The translations under genes and the position numbers were made by a program. Shown piece after piece: positions 42,836 through 56,310 of a stretch of DNA of 64,000 nucleotides (positions are counted from its first letter, which is position 1; every line of letters begins with the position of its first letter). Origin of the DNA: Rhodococcus pseudokoreensis (GTDB lineage Bacteria > Actinomycetota > Actinomycetes > Mycobacteriales > Mycobacteriaceae); assembly GCF_017068395.1 (NCBI RefSeq), contig NZ_CP070619.1, positions 2,170,001 through 2,234,000 on the forward strand. Reading direction: 5' to 3'. Below the pieces are notes generated by a model that was given only the letters and a program-made list of their open reading frames with translations, searched no databases and was not told where the DNA came from.

Positions 42836-43155
42836 ATGCAGTATCTGGTTTCCGTGATCGATGACAAGAGCAATCCCGGCAGCACGGACCGGCAGCCCGA
42901 CATCAGCGCGTTCAACGAACGACTGATCGCCGACGGCTACTGGGTTTTCGCGGGCGGACTCGCAGACACCACCACGGCCACGGTCATCGACAACCGGGGC
43001 GAGCAACCGGTGTTCAGCGACGGGCCGTTCGTCGAGTCGAAGGAGTACCTTGCCGGCGTCTGGGTGTGGGAGGCCCCCGACCTGGATGTCGCACTCGAAC
43101 TCGCCACCGAGGCGTCGAAGATCTGCGACCGCAAGATCGAGGTGCGGCCATTCCA

Positions 43156-43159
<4 letters not shown>
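42836..43159 (+). CDS. YCII-related / DGPF-domain protein
   Basis: 107 residues. Compact alpha-beta barrel: YLVSVIDDKSNPG, IADGYWVFAGGLAD, SDGPFVESKEYLAGVWVWEA (DGPF motif) and ELATEASKICDRKIEVRPF. DGPF/YCII proteins are encoded beside ECF42-type sigma factors and may be targets or partners. The ATG at 42836 has GGAGAGGA upstream. Its stop TGA overlaps the GTG of the sigma gene (GTGA), so translation is coupled. Confidence 0.9.
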
Positions 43160-44391
<1,232 letters not shown>

Positions 44392-44408
44392 CGCTCTCGA
44401 CACGACGC

Positions 44409-44434
44409 GCGCATGGTCAGCGTTGACCGTGCGC
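44409..44434. terminator. Hairpin between convergent sigma and hydrolase genes
   Basis: GCGCATGGTCA / TGACCGTGCGC with loop GCGT (one G-U pair). It spans the hydrolase stop codon (44417) and lies 18 bp after the sigma gene. Confidence 0.5.
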
Positions 44435-45235
44435 CGTAGGTCCGAAGAAGTCCGCGAACGTCTGGATCAGCTGGGCCGAGGCGCGGTTGATGCCGTCATG
44501 GCCCCCGCGGACCGCTGCCGCACGGCCGTGGGGCAGTGCGGCAGCAAGGGCATCGTTGAGTTGTTCGTAGTAGGGCGGTCCGTCCGCGCCCCTCACCAAC
44601 AGAACCTCCGCAGTCACCCCCGCCCAGCGACTCGCCGGACCGTCGGCGCGTGCGATTGCCTGCGACTCGTCCAACGTCATGGGCAACAAGGCTCCCATGG
44701 TGCGCCCGACGGGAGTGCGCAACAACAGTCGGCTCATGGCGATCTGCACCCCCAGTGGCAGGGCGCTCGCCCGCGACTGGGTGTTGATGCCGGCCCCGGT
44801 GATTGCCATCGCGCGTGCAACGTCGCCGTCCCGGGCCGCTGCTCTGGCGCCTTCCAGCCACTGCGCGGGGAAGAGACCGTTCACGGACACTGCTGCGTCG
44901 TAGAGAGCGAGACGCGCGATGGGCAGTTGCAGGGCAGCCGTCAGGGCGATGAACCCACCGCTGCTGTGGCCGATAACGTCAGTTGCGCCGGTGTTTTCGA
45001 GTACCGTCCGCAGGTCGTCGACGTCCTCCTGAACGTCGTAGGGCTCCGAACGGGGCGGCGCATCTCCGCGCCCGCGTCGGTTGTAGAGGTGCACGGTGAA
45101 CCTGTCCGACAGCTTGCGCGCCAGTCGGCGATAGGAATCGATCGTCACCCCGCCGCCGTGAACGACCACCAGAGCGGGGCCGTCACCAACCGTGTGCAGG
45201 ACGACGTCGCCCGCCCGTTCGATCCGCTCTTGCAT
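44417..45235 (-). CDS. Alpha/beta hydrolase
   Basis: 272 residues from the ATG at 45235 (AGGGAGGC upstream). The oxyanion-hole motif is LVVVHGGGVTIDSYR, the nucleophile elbow DVIGHSSGGFIALTAAL, and the late His lies in AVRGGHDGINRA. No specific substrate is apparent. It is divergent from a TetR gene (45299), with the palindrome GCAAACA-G-TGTTCGC in the 63-bp gap, so it is probably the TetR target. It is convergent with the sigma factor gene. Confidence 0.85.
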   Translation of the reverse strand: MQERIERAGDVVLHTVGDGPALVVVHGGGVTIDSYRRLARKLSDRFTVHLYNRRGRGDAPPRSEPYDVQEDVDDLRTVLENTGATDVIGHSSGGFIALTAALQLPIARLALYDAAVSVNGLFPAQWLEGARAAARDGDVARAMAITGAGINTQSRASALPLGVQIAMSRLLLRTPVGRTMGALLPMTLDESQAIARADGPASRWAGVTAEVLLVRGADGPPYYEQLNDALAAALPHGRAAAVRGGHDGINRASAQLIQTFADFFGPTAHGQR

Positions 45236-45267
45236 CGCTGCCTCCCTGAGTGCGTACACAAACAATA

Positions 45268-45282
45268 GCAAACAGTGTTCGC
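45268..45282. promoter_or_regulatory. TetR operator between hydrolase and tetR
   Basis: GCAAACA-G-TGTTCGC, arms matching except one position; centred in the divergent gap. Confidence 0.6.
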
Positions 45283-45298
45283 AGTTTAGGATTGTGAG

Positions 45299-45961
45299 GT
45301 GAGCGACCCACACCGACCGCGCCAACGCACAGCCTCCGCCGGGGAGACGCCGCGGCGTCGACGAGGTCCGGTCCCCGCACACAGCCGTGATGACATCGCC
45401 GCAGCCGCAATAGAACTCACGGATCGAGAAGGCCTGGCCGGCCTGTCCATGCGGTCCGTTGCCGCGGTGCTGGGTACCGGTGCGGCTTCGCTGTACCGGT
45501 ACGTGGCGTCACGGGACGAACTACTCGCGCTCATGACCGATCACGTCATGCGCGAACTCCGCCCGTACCCAGCCGGCCATGATCAGTGGTTGGACGCCAT
45601 GGTCGAGATGTCCCGCCGACAGTTGCAGCTGTATCGGCGTCACTCCTGGCTCGTCGACGTCACCCAGCAATCGCCCGCCTTCGGCCCCGAAGCCCTGGCG
45701 TGGCTGGACCACTGCCTGCAGGTACTCGAACCGGTCACGGCCTCCGGTCGGGCAAAATTCGAAGCGATCGCGATGGCAACGGGAGTCACGACGCTGTTCG
45801 CTCGCAGCGAGCTCGCTTCGCAGCCCGCACTTCCCCCGATCGACAGCCATGCGTACCCACACGTGGCCAGGGCGATCTCCGCGGACGCGACTCCTGCGCC
45901 CACGGATCGGGACCTCTTCGAGGATGCCTTGCGCAGCCTCCTACGCGGTCTGCTGTCCTGA
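45299..45961 (+). CDS. TetR family transcriptional regulator
   Basis: 220 residues from the GTG at 45299 (weak ribosome site, possibly leaderless). An Arg-rich N-terminal tail is followed by the helix-turn-helix LAGLSMRSVAAVLGTGAASLYRYVASRDELLALMTDHV. The C-terminal domain (QLQLYRRHSWLVDVTQQSPAFGP ... LFARSELASQP) is of the TetR_C_11/EthR-like sort. It probably represses the divergent hydrolase through the palindrome at 45268. Confidence 0.9.
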   Translation: MSDPHRPRQRTASAGETPRRRRGPVPAHSRDDIAAAAIELTDREGLAGLSMRSVAAVLGTGAASLYRYVASRDELLALMTDHVMRELRPYPAGHDQWLDAMVEMSRRQLQLYRRHSWLVDVTQQSPAFGPEALAWLDHCLQVLEPVTASGRAKFEAIAMATGVTTLFARSELASQPALPPIDSHAYPHVARAISADATPAPTDRDLFEDALRSLLRGLLS

Positions 45962-45974
45962 GAACGGAGTCCGT

Positions 45975-47261
45975 TTACGGAATGGTGAGCGGCGCTGCCA
46001 GAGGATCGCCCGGTGCCGGTGTGCGGCGGTTGGCCGCGACGAGGTCCAACGCGGTGTGCCGCGGCGTCACGCCGTCCAGCATCCATTGCCCGAGCAGCAA
46101 CGCGATCTTGGCCAGCATTTCGGTCCGCAACCGCTGGAACGAGTCCTCCGGGTCGGTGCCGACGTGACCGAGCAGTACCCACCAGGCCCAGGCGACTGCT
46201 CCGGCATTGGCGACGAAGTCCGGGACCACCGGAATGCCCCGGCCGGTGAGCACCGCCTCGGCCTGCGGGGTCGTCGCGGCATTTGCCGCTTCGATCACGA
46301 CTTTCGCGGCGACGCGGTCGACGTTGTCCGCCGTGATCGCATAGGAGATCGCGGCCGGGACGAGGATGTCTGCCGCAGTGGCGATCACAGCCGCGCGCGG
46401 CAACCGCTGAACATGCGAGGGGACGCGGGAGCGGTCGATCTCGCCGTAGCCGTTCCGCAGGTCGAGCAGTGCGGGAACATCCAAGCCGTCGGGGCAGTAC
46501 AGCGTGCCGACGGCGTCGGCGACAGCAACCACGCGCATACCGGCCTCGTGGAGGTACCAGGCCGCGCCGCCCCCCATGGTGCCGATGCCCTGGATTGCCA
46601 CCGTGGTGTCGGCCGGAACCCATCCACAGGCATTGACCGTACCGATGCATGCCTGCGCGACTCCGTAACCGCCGATCACATCGCCCAGCAGAAAACCACC
46701 GGGCACCGGGGCGTTCAACGCGGCGTGCACCCGGCGCAGAGTCCTCTGCGGATCTTCCGCACGCCTGATCGCCGCATGGTACGACTGCTGAAGGCCCAGC
46801 CGCGCGAAGACGTCGTCGATCAGATGCTGCGGCACCCCCAGATCCTCCGCGGTCACCCAGTGCGCGTCCAGCCACGGGCGCATCGCCTGACAGAACCGCT
46901 CCAGCACCTCGACGGCGCGGGGGTCCTTCGGGTCGAAGTCGATGCCGCCCTTCGCGCCGCCGACGGGCAGGTCGAAAACCGCGGTCTTGGCGGCCATGCC
47001 GGTGGCCAGGTCCTCCACCTCCGACATCGTGCAGCCTGCCCGCATGCGCGTGCCCCCGGTGGCCAGGCCGGACACCAACGTGTGCACGACGAGGTAGCCC
47101 CGAGCACCGGTGACCGGATCGTTCCACGTCATACGTAGCAGGGGCTCACCGCTGTGCGCGGTCGCCACGTCGATCCGACGCTGCGTCGCTGTGTTCTCGC
47201 GGTGGTCGTACTCACGGTGCTCGGGGATGCGCCCGAACCCGGATTCCGTCGTCGTCGTCAC
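45975..47261 (-). CDS. Glu/Leu/Phe/Val dehydrogenase family enzyme
   Basis: 428 residues. The catalytic Lys region is KTAVFDLPVGGAKGGIDFDPKD, preceded by the substrate-binding GGTRMRAGCTMSEVEDLATGM. The NAD(P)-binding Rossmann motif is VAIQGIGTMGGGAAWYLHEAG. The late EAANAATTP and [16 protein letters not shown] segments are also family marks. The length fits the glutamate dehydrogenase branch more than the short leucine/phenylalanine dehydrogenases. It reversibly deaminates an amino acid to a 2-oxo acid. It is divergent from a LysR gene at 47448, which is the likely regulator. Confidence 0.85.
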   Translation of the reverse strand: MTTTTESGFGRIPEHREYDHRENTATQRRIDVATAHSGEPLLRMTWNDPVTGARGYLVVHTLVSGLATGGTRMRAGCTMSEVEDLATGMAAKTAVFDLPVGGAKGGIDFDPKDPRAVEVLERFCQAMRPWLDAHWVTAEDLGVPQHLIDDVFARLGLQQSYHAAIRRAEDPQRTLRRVHAALNAPVPGGFLLGDVIGGYGVAQACIGTVNACGWVPADTTVAIQGIGTMGGGAAWYLHEAGMRVVAVADAVGTLYCPDGLDVPALLDLRNGYGEIDRSRVPSHVQRLPRAAVIATAADILVPAAISYAITADNVDRVAAKVVIEAANAATTPQAEAVLTGRGIPVVPDFVANAGAVAWAWWVLLGHVGTDPEDSFQRLRTEMLAKIALLLGQWMLDGVTPRHTALDLVAANRRTPAPGDPLAAPLTIP

Positions 47262-47447
47262 CTCGAGTTACCCCAATCGTCCTCGGAAAAACTTCGCCGT
47301 TTTCGACCATTCAGCCGATGACGTCAGAGTGCGCGCCCCGGTGACCAGGCGTCCAGTTAAGAATCTTGAATGATTGCGTTCACGCTTTCTACACAGCGCA
47401 CCGCGTGGCCCGATTGACGGTTCGGACCGGATGCATAGGGTGGGGGC

Positions 47448-48371
47448 ATGGAGCTGTCTCTGCGCCGGTTGCGGATGCTTCGGGAGTTGCACCGCCGAGG
47501 CACCGTGACAGCCGCCGCGCAGGCCCTGCACTACACCACGTCCGCGGTATCCCAACAGCTCACCCAGCTCGAACGTGACGTCGGCGCAAAACTATTCGAG
47601 CGGCGCGGTCGGCGGGTCCAGCTCACCGAGATCGGCCTGCTCCTCGCCGAGCACGCCGAGGAGATCATGCGGTCGGTGGACCGCGCGACCTCCGCCCTCG
47701 AACAGACGCAGGAGGGCGTCACCGCCCGATTGACCGTCGGCGTGTGGGCGTCCGTCGCGTCGGGCCTGCTGCCGAGTGCGCTGTCGTTGCTGGCCGCCGA
47801 ACATCCCGGCATCGAGGTGCGGACGAAGGAACTCGCGCCGGAGGACACCGCAGTCGCAGTGCGGGACGGCTCACTGGACTTCTCGTTCGTGATCAACTAC
47901 TCCGACTATCCGATGCCGTGGGATCCGGAGTTGACCCGCGTGGTGATCGCGGTGGAGCGACTGCACGCAGCGCTGCCCCCGGGAACGGTGTCCGCCAGAA
48001 CGATGGCGCTGGCGGACCTCGCCGAGCATCCCTGGATCCTCGCCGGACCCACTTCGCATTTCGGCCGCGCGGTGCGCTCGGCCTGTCAGCGTTGCGGATT
48101 CGAACCGAAGATCAACCACGAGGTCGGCGAGCAGGCGACGGCACTCGCGATGGTGTCCGCGGGTCTGGGCGTCACCCTCGTCTCCGATCTCGGACTGACG
48201 CTGCGCCCGCCCGGCATGGACGTCGTCGCGCTCACCGAACCGGTCATGCGGACGATCTCCATCGCCCATCGGGGGACGGAAGCGCACCGGCAGCCGCTGC
48301 AACTGGTGATCGACGCCGTGCGTGCCGCGGCGGCCGCCCAGGGGCTCGCCGCGGGGTCGCCGTACCCGTAG
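47448..48371 (+). CDS. LysR family transcriptional regulator
   Basis: 307 residues. The helix-turn-helix is LRMLRELHRRGTVTAAAQAL then HYTTSAVSQQLTQLERDVGA, ending in the usual LFERRGRRVQLTEIGLLL. The effector domain (LTVGVWASVASGLLPSALSL ... AMVSAGLGVTLVSDLGL) is complete. The ATG at 47448 is 186 bp from the divergent amino-acid dehydrogenase start. It has a paralogue at 62625 with a similar HTH (TTSAVSQQ). Confidence 0.9.
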   Translation: MELSLRRLRMLRELHRRGTVTAAAQALHYTTSAVSQQLTQLERDVGAKLFERRGRRVQLTEIGLLLAEHAEEIMRSVDRATSALEQTQEGVTARLTVGVWASVASGLLPSALSLLAAEHPGIEVRTKELAPEDTAVAVRDGSLDFSFVINYSDYPMPWDPELTRVVIAVERLHAALPPGTVSARTMALADLAEHPWILAGPTSHFGRAVRSACQRCGFEPKINHEVGEQATALAMVSAGLGVTLVSDLGLTLRPPGMDVVALTEPVMRTISIAHRGTEAHRQPLQLVIDAVRAAAAAQGLAAGSPYP

Positions 48372-48404
48372 CCGAAAACGCCTTGTCGACGCCTGCCCGC
48401 CAGG

Positions 48405-48890
48405 TCAGGGTTGCGCAGCCTCGAACGCGGCCGTGTACTCCTCGAGGAGCGACTCGAGTCGGCTGACCATGAAGCTGTAGTACTCGTGCATCGCGTGGAA
48501 GCGGGCGCGCTGTTCGGGCGGCAGGTCCTGTCCCCGGGTTCGGGCACTCTCCGCCAGCGCCAGCAGTTCGGTGGTCTGCTCGAGCTGGTGCTGCAAGCAC
48601 CCGATCCAGGCGTCGTCGCGCCAACGGTAGACGAACTGGCGACTCCCCGGCTCCTTGAATCGTTCGACGGTGCCGGTGGTCATGAGCAACCGGGTCGTCT
48701 CCGACACCGATCCCTTGCTCGCATCGAGTGCATCCTGCAATTGCGCCATGGTCATCGGCGCTTCACTGAGGATTAGCACTCCCGCGGCTCGACCCGCCAT
48801 GGGAGGCCAGCCCATCGCACCGCCGATATGCACACCGAAGTCCTCGATGAGGGAAGCCCTCTTGTCGCTGTCGGACACCGCCACCTCCAT
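48405..48890 (-). CDS. GbsR/MarR-type transcriptional regulator
   Basis: 161 residues. IGGAMGWPPMAGRAAGVLILSEAPMTMAQLQDALDASKGS then VSETTRLLMTTGTVERFKEPGS is the GbsR-type winged helix (GMPPMAGRI.G.LL.S.P...S...L...L..SKGS.S...R.L...G.V). GbsR controls choline/betaine genes in Bacillus. The C-terminal half is helical (LEQTTELLALAESARTRGQD ... FHAMHEYYSFMVSRLESLLEEY). The ATG at 48890 or nearby GTGs could start it. It is divergent from the GMC operon at 49010. Confidence 0.8.
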   Translation of the reverse strand: MEVAVSDSDKRASLIEDFGVHIGGAMGWPPMAGRAAGVLILSEAPMTMAQLQDALDASKGSVSETTRLLMTTGTVERFKEPGSRQFVYRWRDDAWIGCLQHQLEQTTELLALAESARTRGQDLPPEQRARFHAMHEYYSFMVSRLESLLEEYTAAFEAAQP

Positions 48891-49009
48891 TAGATCAATT
48901 TAAAATGAACATTCACTCTTGACTGAACTCTCCTTCTGCGGAATCCTACTCGTCAGGACCCGGGCGCTTCCGGAGACCTCATTCGCGCAACTCGTTACGG
49001 AGGTTTGGT

Positions 49010-50572
49010 GTGACCGAAACAGGCTGGGACGTCATCGTGGTGGGTGCAGGTTCGGCGGGGGCCACGCTCGCGGTCCGATCCGCCGAGAAAGGCAAGCGGG
49101 TCCTGCTCCTGGAGGCAGGACCGGACTACCGCTCGGCGCACATGCACGAGGCGTGGCGGTCACCCAACCCGATCAGGGCACTGCTCGACCCGACGGCAAC
49201 CGCAGATCTGGTCTGGCCGGGGCTCGACGCGGCGCGGACCGAGAAGCAGGCGCCTGCACCTTACTGGCGAGGTAGAGGGGTCGGCGGCAGCTCTTCGATC
49301 AACGGACAGATCGCGATTCGACCCCCGATGGAGGACTTCGACGATTGGGTCGGCTGGGGTTGCGCGGGCTGGGGCCCCGAGGACGTTCTCCCGTACTTCG
49401 TCAAACTCGAGGACGACGAGAACTACGGCGACGAGGCCTATCACGGCCGGGGCGGTCCGACTCCTATTTTCCGTACGCCACAGGAGAACTGGGGATCTGT
49501 CGATACCGCGCTGAGCGCGGCCGCCCTCGCCGCCGGTCATGCGTGGGCCGCGGACGTCAACGCACCCCACGCGATCGGAGTCTCGCCGTATCCGATCAAC
49601 TCACGATCCGGGCGCCGAGTGTCCGTCAATGATGCCTACCTCGAGGCCGCCCGCGAATCCTCGACCCTGACGATCCGTGGTAACGCCCTGGTCGACCAGG
49701 TGCTCTTCTCCGGAAGCCGCGCGATCGGCGTCCGGATCATCGTCGACGGCACGGTGGTGACCGAGCACGCCGACGACGTGGTGCTCAGCGCCGGCGCGGT
49801 CCACTCCCCGGCGATTCTCATGCGCTCCGGAATCGGTCCGTCCGGACATCTGCGCTCGCTGGGAATCGAGGTGCGCCAAGATCTTCCGGTCGGGCGAGGC
49901 CTGCAGGACCATCCGATGGCGGTGGTGTCGATTCCTCTGATCGACGAGGCAGGGATCCAAAGCCCGGACGACCGACACACCAACGTCTGCGTCCGCTACA
50001 CGAGCGAGCCCGGCGCTCCCACCGGCGACATGATGTTCGTGTCGCAGAATCAGAATGTCGTTGCCATGGCCAATCCCGATATGCGGGCCCTGGCAGGCGC
50101 GTTCGGTGTCTGGGTGAACCAGGCGTACTCCCGCGGTGTGTTGACGTTGACGTCGGCCGACCCGGCGGACCAACCCCAGATTCACACCCGGATGCTCTCC
50201 GACGAGCGGGATCTGGTCCGTTTGCGCGACGGGATTCGCGACCTGGTCGAACTCGCCCGTGACCCGGCGGTCGCCGCTATCACGCACGGGCCGCTCGTGA
50301 CCGAGAACAGGGCCCTGTTCTCGGTGCTCGACAGTGACAGCGAACTCGACGACTACCTGCTCGCGACCGTGAGCGATGTTCAGCACGCCACCAGTACGTG
50401 CCGGATGGGTGCAACCGGAAGCACGGACACCGTGGTCGACCCGTCCTGCCGCGTCCTCGGAACCGACGGGCTGCGGGTGGTCGACGCCTCGATTTTCCCG
50501 TCCGTCCCGCGAGCAAACACCAACCTGACGGCGATCATGGTCGGCGAGCTCATGGCCGACCGCATCCGCTAA
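49010..50572 (+). CDS. GMC-family oxidoreductase (choline dehydrogenase-like)
   Basis: 520 residues from the GTG at 49010 (GGAGG 7 bp upstream). FAD-binding: DVIVVGAGSAGATLAVRSAEKGKRVLLLEAGPDY. The GMC signature is GRGVGGSSSINGQIAIR, and the C-terminal active-site His and Asn lie in VSDVQHATSTCRMGATGS and SVPRANTNLTAIMVGELMADRI. The second GMC region GAVHSPAILMRSGIGP is present. It oxidises a primary alcohol to an aldehyde, and is followed by an aldehyde dehydrogenase after 32 bp. The GbsR-like neighbour fits an alcohol such as a choline or amino-alcohol derivative (inference). Confidence 0.9.
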   Translation: MTETGWDVIVVGAGSAGATLAVRSAEKGKRVLLLEAGPDYRSAHMHEAWRSPNPIRALLDPTATADLVWPGLDAARTEKQAPAPYWRGRGVGGSSSINGQIAIRPPMEDFDDWVGWGCAGWGPEDVLPYFVKLEDDENYGDEAYHGRGGPTPIFRTPQENWGSVDTALSAAALAAGHAWAADVNAPHAIGVSPYPINSRSGRRVSVNDAYLEAARESSTLTIRGNALVDQVLFSGSRAIGVRIIVDGTVVTEHADDVVLSAGAVHSPAILMRSGIGPSGHLRSLGIEVRQDLPVGRGLQDHPMAVVSIPLIDEAGIQSPDDRHTNVCVRYTSEPGAPTGDMMFVSQNQNVVAMANPDMRALAGAFGVWVNQAYSRGVLTLTSADPADQPQIHTRMLSDERDLVRLRDGIRDLVELARDPAVAAITHGPLVTENRALFSVLDSDSELDDYLLATVSDVQHATSTCRMGATGSTDTVVDPSCRVLGTDGLRVVDASIFPSVPRANTNLTAIMVGELMADRIR

Positions 50573-50604
50573 CTCGTAATCACAGGGAAGGCAGTACCTT
50601 TCAC

Positions 50605-52034
50605 ATGAAGACCTTGCAGAACTTGATCGGTGGAAAATGGGTCGACTCCCACAGCGTGTCGCTCCATGATCTGGTGAACCCCGCCACCGAAGACGTGATC
50701 GCACGCTACCCCGAAGGGTCAGCCGACGACGTCGACCGCGCCGTCGATGCGGCAGTCGAGGCGCAGCCCGGGTGGGCGGAGTTGCCGGTCGCCGAACGTG
50801 TGGAATATCTGACCCGGTGGGCCGCGGAGATCGCCGACCACGCCGAGGAACTCGCGGAGCTCGAATGTCGGGAAATGGGGAAGCCGGTCGCCCTCGGCAG
50901 AACCTTCATCGAAGGTGGTGTCCACGGGTTTCGCGCCGCGGTCGAAGAGGCCCTGACCTATCCGTTCGTCGAAACCCTCCCCGGCGCGGACGGCAGCGGA
51001 ACGACGATCCTGCGTCACCCACTCGGCGCCACCGCCGTCATCACCCCGTGGAACTTCCCCGTGCCGATGGTCCTGGGTGCGCTCGGGCCGCTGCTCGCCT
51101 CGGGCAACACCGTCGTGGTCAAGCCGTCCGAACGGTCTCCACTGTCCACCGCCCGGCTGTTCGAGTTGTCGACGTTGCCTGCCGGCGTGGTCAACCTCGT
51201 CCTCGGCGACGCGCGGGCCGGGGCACCGCTCGTCGAGCACGGACAGATCCGGCTGGTGCACTTCACGGGTTCCGTCGAGGCCGGCCGCCGGATCGGCGCC
51301 GGAACCGGTGGGCGACTGTGCCGATCGATCCTCGAACTCGGCGGCAAGGACCCGGTCATCGTCGACTCCGGGGTCGATCCTGTCGCAACCGCCGCCGCGG
51401 TCGCCTTCGGCGCGTTCGTCAACACCGGACAGATCTGCACATCCATGGAACGCATCTACGTCCACCAGGACATCGCCGAGGCATTCGTCGACGCCCTGGT
51501 CCACATTGCGTCCACCTACACCCTCGGCGACGGCCACGACGCCGACACCGTGCTGGGGCCGTTGGTCGATGCACGCCAACGCGACATCGTCCACGGGCAC
51601 GTCACCGATGCCGTCGAGCGTGGCGCTCGCGTCCACACCGGCGGCGCGATCCCGCAGCGGAAGGGGTTCTTCTACCCGGCCACGGTGCTCACAGACGTCG
51701 ACGACTCCATGCTGGTGATGACCGAGGAAACGTTCGGCCCGATCGCCCCGATCGTTGTCGTCTCCTCGTTCGAGGAGGCGCTCGAGCGCGCCGGTTCGTC
51801 GCGCTTTGCGCTCGGGGCCACCGTCTACACGCACAACCCCGACCACGCCGCCGCAGCCGCTCGAATCCCTGCCGGGGTGACCTGGATCAACCAGTGGCAG
51901 GGCGGTGGCCCGGAGAGGCTCTACGAACCCGCAGGCGACAGCGGCATGGGCGCAACCGGCGCCCGGGCCGCATACGACGCCGCGACCCGGCCCGCAACGA
52001 TTCACGCCGCCCCCGCAACTGCGTCCACGCTCTC

Positions 52035-52038
<4 letters not shown>
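50605..52038 (+). CDS. NAD(P)-dependent aldehyde dehydrogenase
   Basis: 477 residues. The family core is ATAVITPWNFPVPMVLGALG, VVVKPSERSPLSTARL and HFTGSVEAGRRIGAGTG, with catalytic Glu in SILELGGKDPVIV and catalytic Cys in AFVNTGQICTSMERIYVH. It converts the aldehyde made by the upstream GMC enzyme to an acid. The ATG at 50605 lies 32 bp after the GMC stop. Its stop overlaps the next start (ATGA), so translation is coupled. Confidence 0.9.
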
Positions 52039-55607
<3,569 letters not shown>

Positions 55608-55652
55608 CCGTAGACGATAACGGATCGACCGACCGCACCTGGGCGAGTCACA

Positions 55653-56141
55653 TCAGTGACTGCTCCGGCAGCGTCGTAATTGGCTGGACAGGTACCGCCT
55701 GGCACGGCGATGACCACCCACGTTCTCCAGCTCGATGTCCAACGCGTTCAGCAGCGTCGCGAGCAGGGTTGCCTGTGGAGCCCATCCATGGCGGCGCCGG
55801 GATTGCGCGAGCCAGTCGACCGGACCGGTGTGGCCACGGTCCGCGTTGCACCGCCGGCACGCGGCGGCCTCATTGGCCACGATGCTGGGCCCGCCTTTGA
55901 GCCGCGGCACCAGATGATCGGTGGTTGGCGGAATCAACGGTCCGAAAAGCCGCCCACACCACAGGCATCGCCCACCCTGCCGCTCGACGGCGAGGGTGAG
56001 TCTGGCGGTGCGGTCCACCAGTCGATAGTGACCGAAGGGCTCGGCGAGCGCCAGGCCTCCCACTGCCCGCGACGTGCCGAACGGCTGTGCCAGACCGAGA
56101 GGGGCAAACCGCACCTCGCGGTTCCAAAGACTGGGGCACAT
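55653..56141 (-). CDS. HNH endonuclease domain protein
   Basis: 162 residues. The HNH/treble-clef core is RCLWCGRLFGPLIPPTTDHL then VPRLKGGPSIVANEAAACRR then CNADRGHTG: two CxxC zinc pairs with the DHLVP catalytic strand and the Asn of the helix. The N-terminal 50 residues are not recognised. It is a probable DNA nuclease or a domesticated HNH protein in actinobacteria. No clear partner: an MHS gene lies upstream on the same strand, and an MFS gene is divergent. Confidence 0.7.
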   Translation of the reverse strand: MCPSLWNREVRFAPLGLAQPFGTSRAVGGLALAEPFGHYRLVDRTARLTLAVERQGGRCLWCGRLFGPLIPPTTDHLVPRLKGGPSIVANEAAACRRCNADRGHTGPVDWLAQSRRRHGWAPQATLLATLLNALDIELENVGGHRRARRYLSSQLRRCRSSH

Positions 56142-56310
56142 TGGTGTAGCCGCATACCGGGTCCCGAATGAGAGTGTCTTACTTCACATTCGCTGTCCCG
56201 GAGCTGATCTGCCGAACCCGGCCCTCACCACTCCACGACTGCACCGCGAACGTCGGAAACCGGCAAACGAGTCCAGTTTCGACGTGACCAGACGCCGGAA
56301 GGAGTGCCCG

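Noticed and set aside
48896..48914. AT-rich stretch with ATTTAAAAT and AATG/CATT arms before the GbsR gene
   Set aside because: The arms are too short and irregular to call an operator, though it is placed where a GbsR site would be.
50772..52034. Shifted plus-strand frame opposite/over the aldehyde dehydrogenase, joining the M20 protein
   Set aside because: Arg-rich, no motif; the aldehyde dehydrogenase frame contains the catalytic Cys and Glu.
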